This document shows positions 6,765 to 8,009 of a stretch of DNA of 8,009 bases, in pieces. Source of the stretch: RUG11462 sp051877275 (GTDB lineage Bacteria; Bacillota; Clostridia; Oscillospirales; Acutalibacteraceae). The DNA lies in the NCBI GenBank assembly GCA_051877275.1, contig JBJEIS010000179.1, positions 1 through 8,009 of the forward strand. Reading direction: 5' to 3'. The notes below the pieces were generated by a model that saw only the letters and a list, made by a program, of their open reading frames with translations, made no database searches and had not been told where the DNA came from. Each line of letters starts with the position of its first letter. Position 1 is the stretch's first letter. A program made the position numbers and the translations under genes.

Positions 6765-8009
6765 TATTAAACTTGCCAAGACTGCGGGATTTTGCTTCGG
6801 CGTAAACCGCGCAATAGAGCTTATTGAAGATTTGTTGGCAGAAGGTAAGAAAGTTTGCACTTTAGGTCCGATAATTCATAATCCGCAGATGGTTGAGTCA
6901 TTATCTAAAAAAGGCGTTATTATTGCAGATACTCTTGAAGATGTGCCAAAAGGTTATACTGTTGTAATTCGTTCTCATGGTGTTGATAAAGCAACTTATC
7001 GTGAAATTGAGAATAGAGGACTTGAGGTTTGCGACGCCACCTGCCCGTTCGTCTTTAAAATTCATAAAATTGTCGAAAAGAATTCCGGGGAAGATACTCC
7101 GGTTTTTATTGCAGGCGATGAACAACATGCAGAGGTTATCGGCATAAAGGGCTTTGCAAATTCAAATGTTTACTGTTTTAAAACTGAAGAAGAATTAAAC
7201 GAAGTTCTTGAAAAATGCAATAAAATGGAAAAAAATGCGCCAATTGTTGTCTCTCAAACAACCTTTAACGCAAAAAAATGGGAACTTTTAAAAAAAATTA
7301 TAAAAAAAGTCTATACAAATGCGATTTTTTTTGATACAATATGTGATGCGACCAGTGAAAGACAAAATGAGGCGCATAACATCGCAAAGACTGTTGACCT
7401 TATGGTCATTATCGGCGGAAGACATTCTTCAAACACAAAAAAACTTTATGAAATTTGTTCGAATTCAACCAAAACTGTTTTGATTGAAACCGCCGAAGAA
7501 TTAGATGCGTCTGATTTTAAATCGGTTCGCTTTGTTGGAGTGACCGCGGGTGCTTCCACACCTGCTGTTATAATTAAGGAGGTACTAAATAAAATGACCG
7601 ACATTTTAAAAAATGAGGAAACTATGGCTGAAAAAGTTACAGCTGAAACTAATATGGAGGCTGAAACTGTGGCTGAAAAGTCCTTTGACGATATGACATT
7701 CGAAGAAGCACTTGAAGAGTCATTAAACAGCATGAACTCTAACCAAAGAGTTAAGGGTGTTGTTGTGGCTGTTAACCCAACCGAAGTTCAGGTTGACATC
7801 GGACGCAAATACACAGGTATCGTTCCTGCTAACGAGCTTTCAGCAGAACCAAACATTAACCCTGTTGACCTTGTTAAGGTTGGCGACGAGCTTGATTTGA
7901 TTGTTATGAAGACTAACGATCAGGAAGGTATTATCACACTTTCCAAAAAACGCTATGATTCTTACGCTGGTCTTGCAGCTATGGAAGAGGCAAAAGAAAA
8001 TGATACTAT
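6754..8009 (+). CDS. ispH: Fused IspH reductase – ribosomal protein S1 (3' end outside window)
   Basis: One uninterrupted frame from ATG 6754 to the window edge (418 full codons, no stop) encodes two proteins in series. Residues 1-280 are IspH (HMBPP reductase), the last step of the MEP isoprenoid pathway, making IPP and DMAPP with a [4Fe-4S] cluster: cysteines C14, C97 and C197 are the three cluster ligands; H42, H75, H125 and E127 are the substrate and proton-relay residues; S225-x-N227 and S268 bind diphosphate. Residues 281-328 are an acidic linker with loose repeats (MAEK, VAEK). From about 331 the first S1 RNA-binding domain begins (QRVKGVVVAVNPTEVQVDIG); more S1 domains should follow beyond 8009. 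Such IspH–RpsA fusions are known in Clostridia. GGGAG at 6739-6743 inside plsC serves as its binding site. A second possible start lies at the junction. Confidence 0.97.
   Translation, partial: MSFNIKLAKTAGFCFGVNRAIELIEDLLAEGKKVCTLGPIIHNPQMVESLSKKGVIIADTLEDVPKGYTVVIRSHGVDKATYREIENRGLEVCDATCPFVFKIHKIVEKNSGEDTPVFIAGDEQHAEVIGIKGFANSNVYCFKTEEELNEVLEKCNKMEKNAPIVVSQTTFNAKKWELLKKIIKKVYTNAIFFDTICDATSERQNEAHNIAKTVDLMVIIGGRHSSNTKKLYEICSNSTKTVLIETAEELDASDFKSVRFVGVTAGASTPAVIIKEVLNKMTDILKNEETMAEKVTAETNMEAETVAEKSFDDMTFEEALEESLNSMNSNQRVKGVVVAVNPTEVQVDIGRKYTGIVPANELSAEPNINPVDLVKVGDELDLIVMKTNDQEGIITLSKKRYDSYAGLAAMEEAKENDT
7576..7596 (+). promoter_or_regulatory. rpsA: Internal Shine-Dalgarno and in-frame ATG at the IspH/S1 junction
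   Basis: AAGGAGG (7576-7582) is the strongest ribosome-binding sequence in the window, placed 11 bases before an in-frame ATG at 7594-7596 (codon 281 of the fusion). It falls just where IspH ends and the S1 linker begins. TAA triplets in both other frames (7586-7588 and 7590-7592) lie in the spacer, as in a normal intergenic gap. This suggests a separate S1 product may be started here. The sequence also simply encodes Lys-Glu-Val in the last IspH helix, so chance is possible. Confidence 0.55.

Noticed and set aside
7326..7340. T-run followed by TGATACAAT as an internal promoter before the S1 part
   Set aside because: It encodes the conserved FFDTIC segment of IspH and has no acceptable -35; the internal ribosome-binding site is the better-supported signal.

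Overview
The window looks like chromosomal DNA from an AT-rich Gram-positive anaerobe of the class Clostridia, most likely an Oscillospirales/Ruminococcaceae-type gut bacterium. The reasons are the fused ispH–S1 gene, the DUF5685–J-domain gene pair, the BaiN/HI0933-type flavoprotein–cmk–plsC–ispH/rpsA gene order, purine-rich Shine-Dalgarno sites and A/T-ending codons. This assignment comes from gene content and is not a database result. All genes are on the + strand and tightly packed. No gap reaches 300 bases; the longest is 113 bases (1481-1593). I saw no tRNA, rRNA, CRISPR array, insertion sequence or convincing intrinsic terminator.

Layout: (1) 2-1480 is the 3' half of uvrA (nucleotide excision repair). 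(2) 1481-1593 is the only real intergenic gap and carries a likely extended -10 promoter. (3) 1594-3074 is a pair overlapping by ATGA: a DUF5685-type protein, then a J-domain protein ending in a dense cysteine cluster. (4) 3102-3659 is a six-helix membrane protein of unknown function with a TTG start. (5) 3683-4206 is a P-loop kinase of the topology-modulation/FlaR type, broken by one missing A in a run of seven. (6) 4193-6764 holds a BaiN/HI0933-like flavoprotein, cytidylate kinase (cmk) and a PlsC acyltransferase. (7) 6754 to the window end is a fused IspH–ribosomal protein S1 gene, cut by the window edge inside or just after its first S1 domain.

Genes from 1594 onward overlap or are at most 27 bases apart and could form one long transcript. 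cmk (CTP/dCTP and CDP-lipid supply), plsC (phosphatidic acid), ispH (isoprenoid precursors) and S1 (translation) form a growth-linked housekeeping block. The upstream DUF5685/J-domain pair is the least understood part.

Most of the window is ordinary housekeeping DNA. The observations most worth a second look are: an in-frame Shine-Dalgarno plus ATG exactly at the IspH/S1 junction, with a codon-use change on its far side, suggesting the S1 part may also be made alone; two aspartate-rich motifs in the DUF5685 protein that resemble those of all-alpha isoprenoid synthases; a cysteine-string-like tail on the J-domain protein; and the A7 frameshift in the P-loop kinase.
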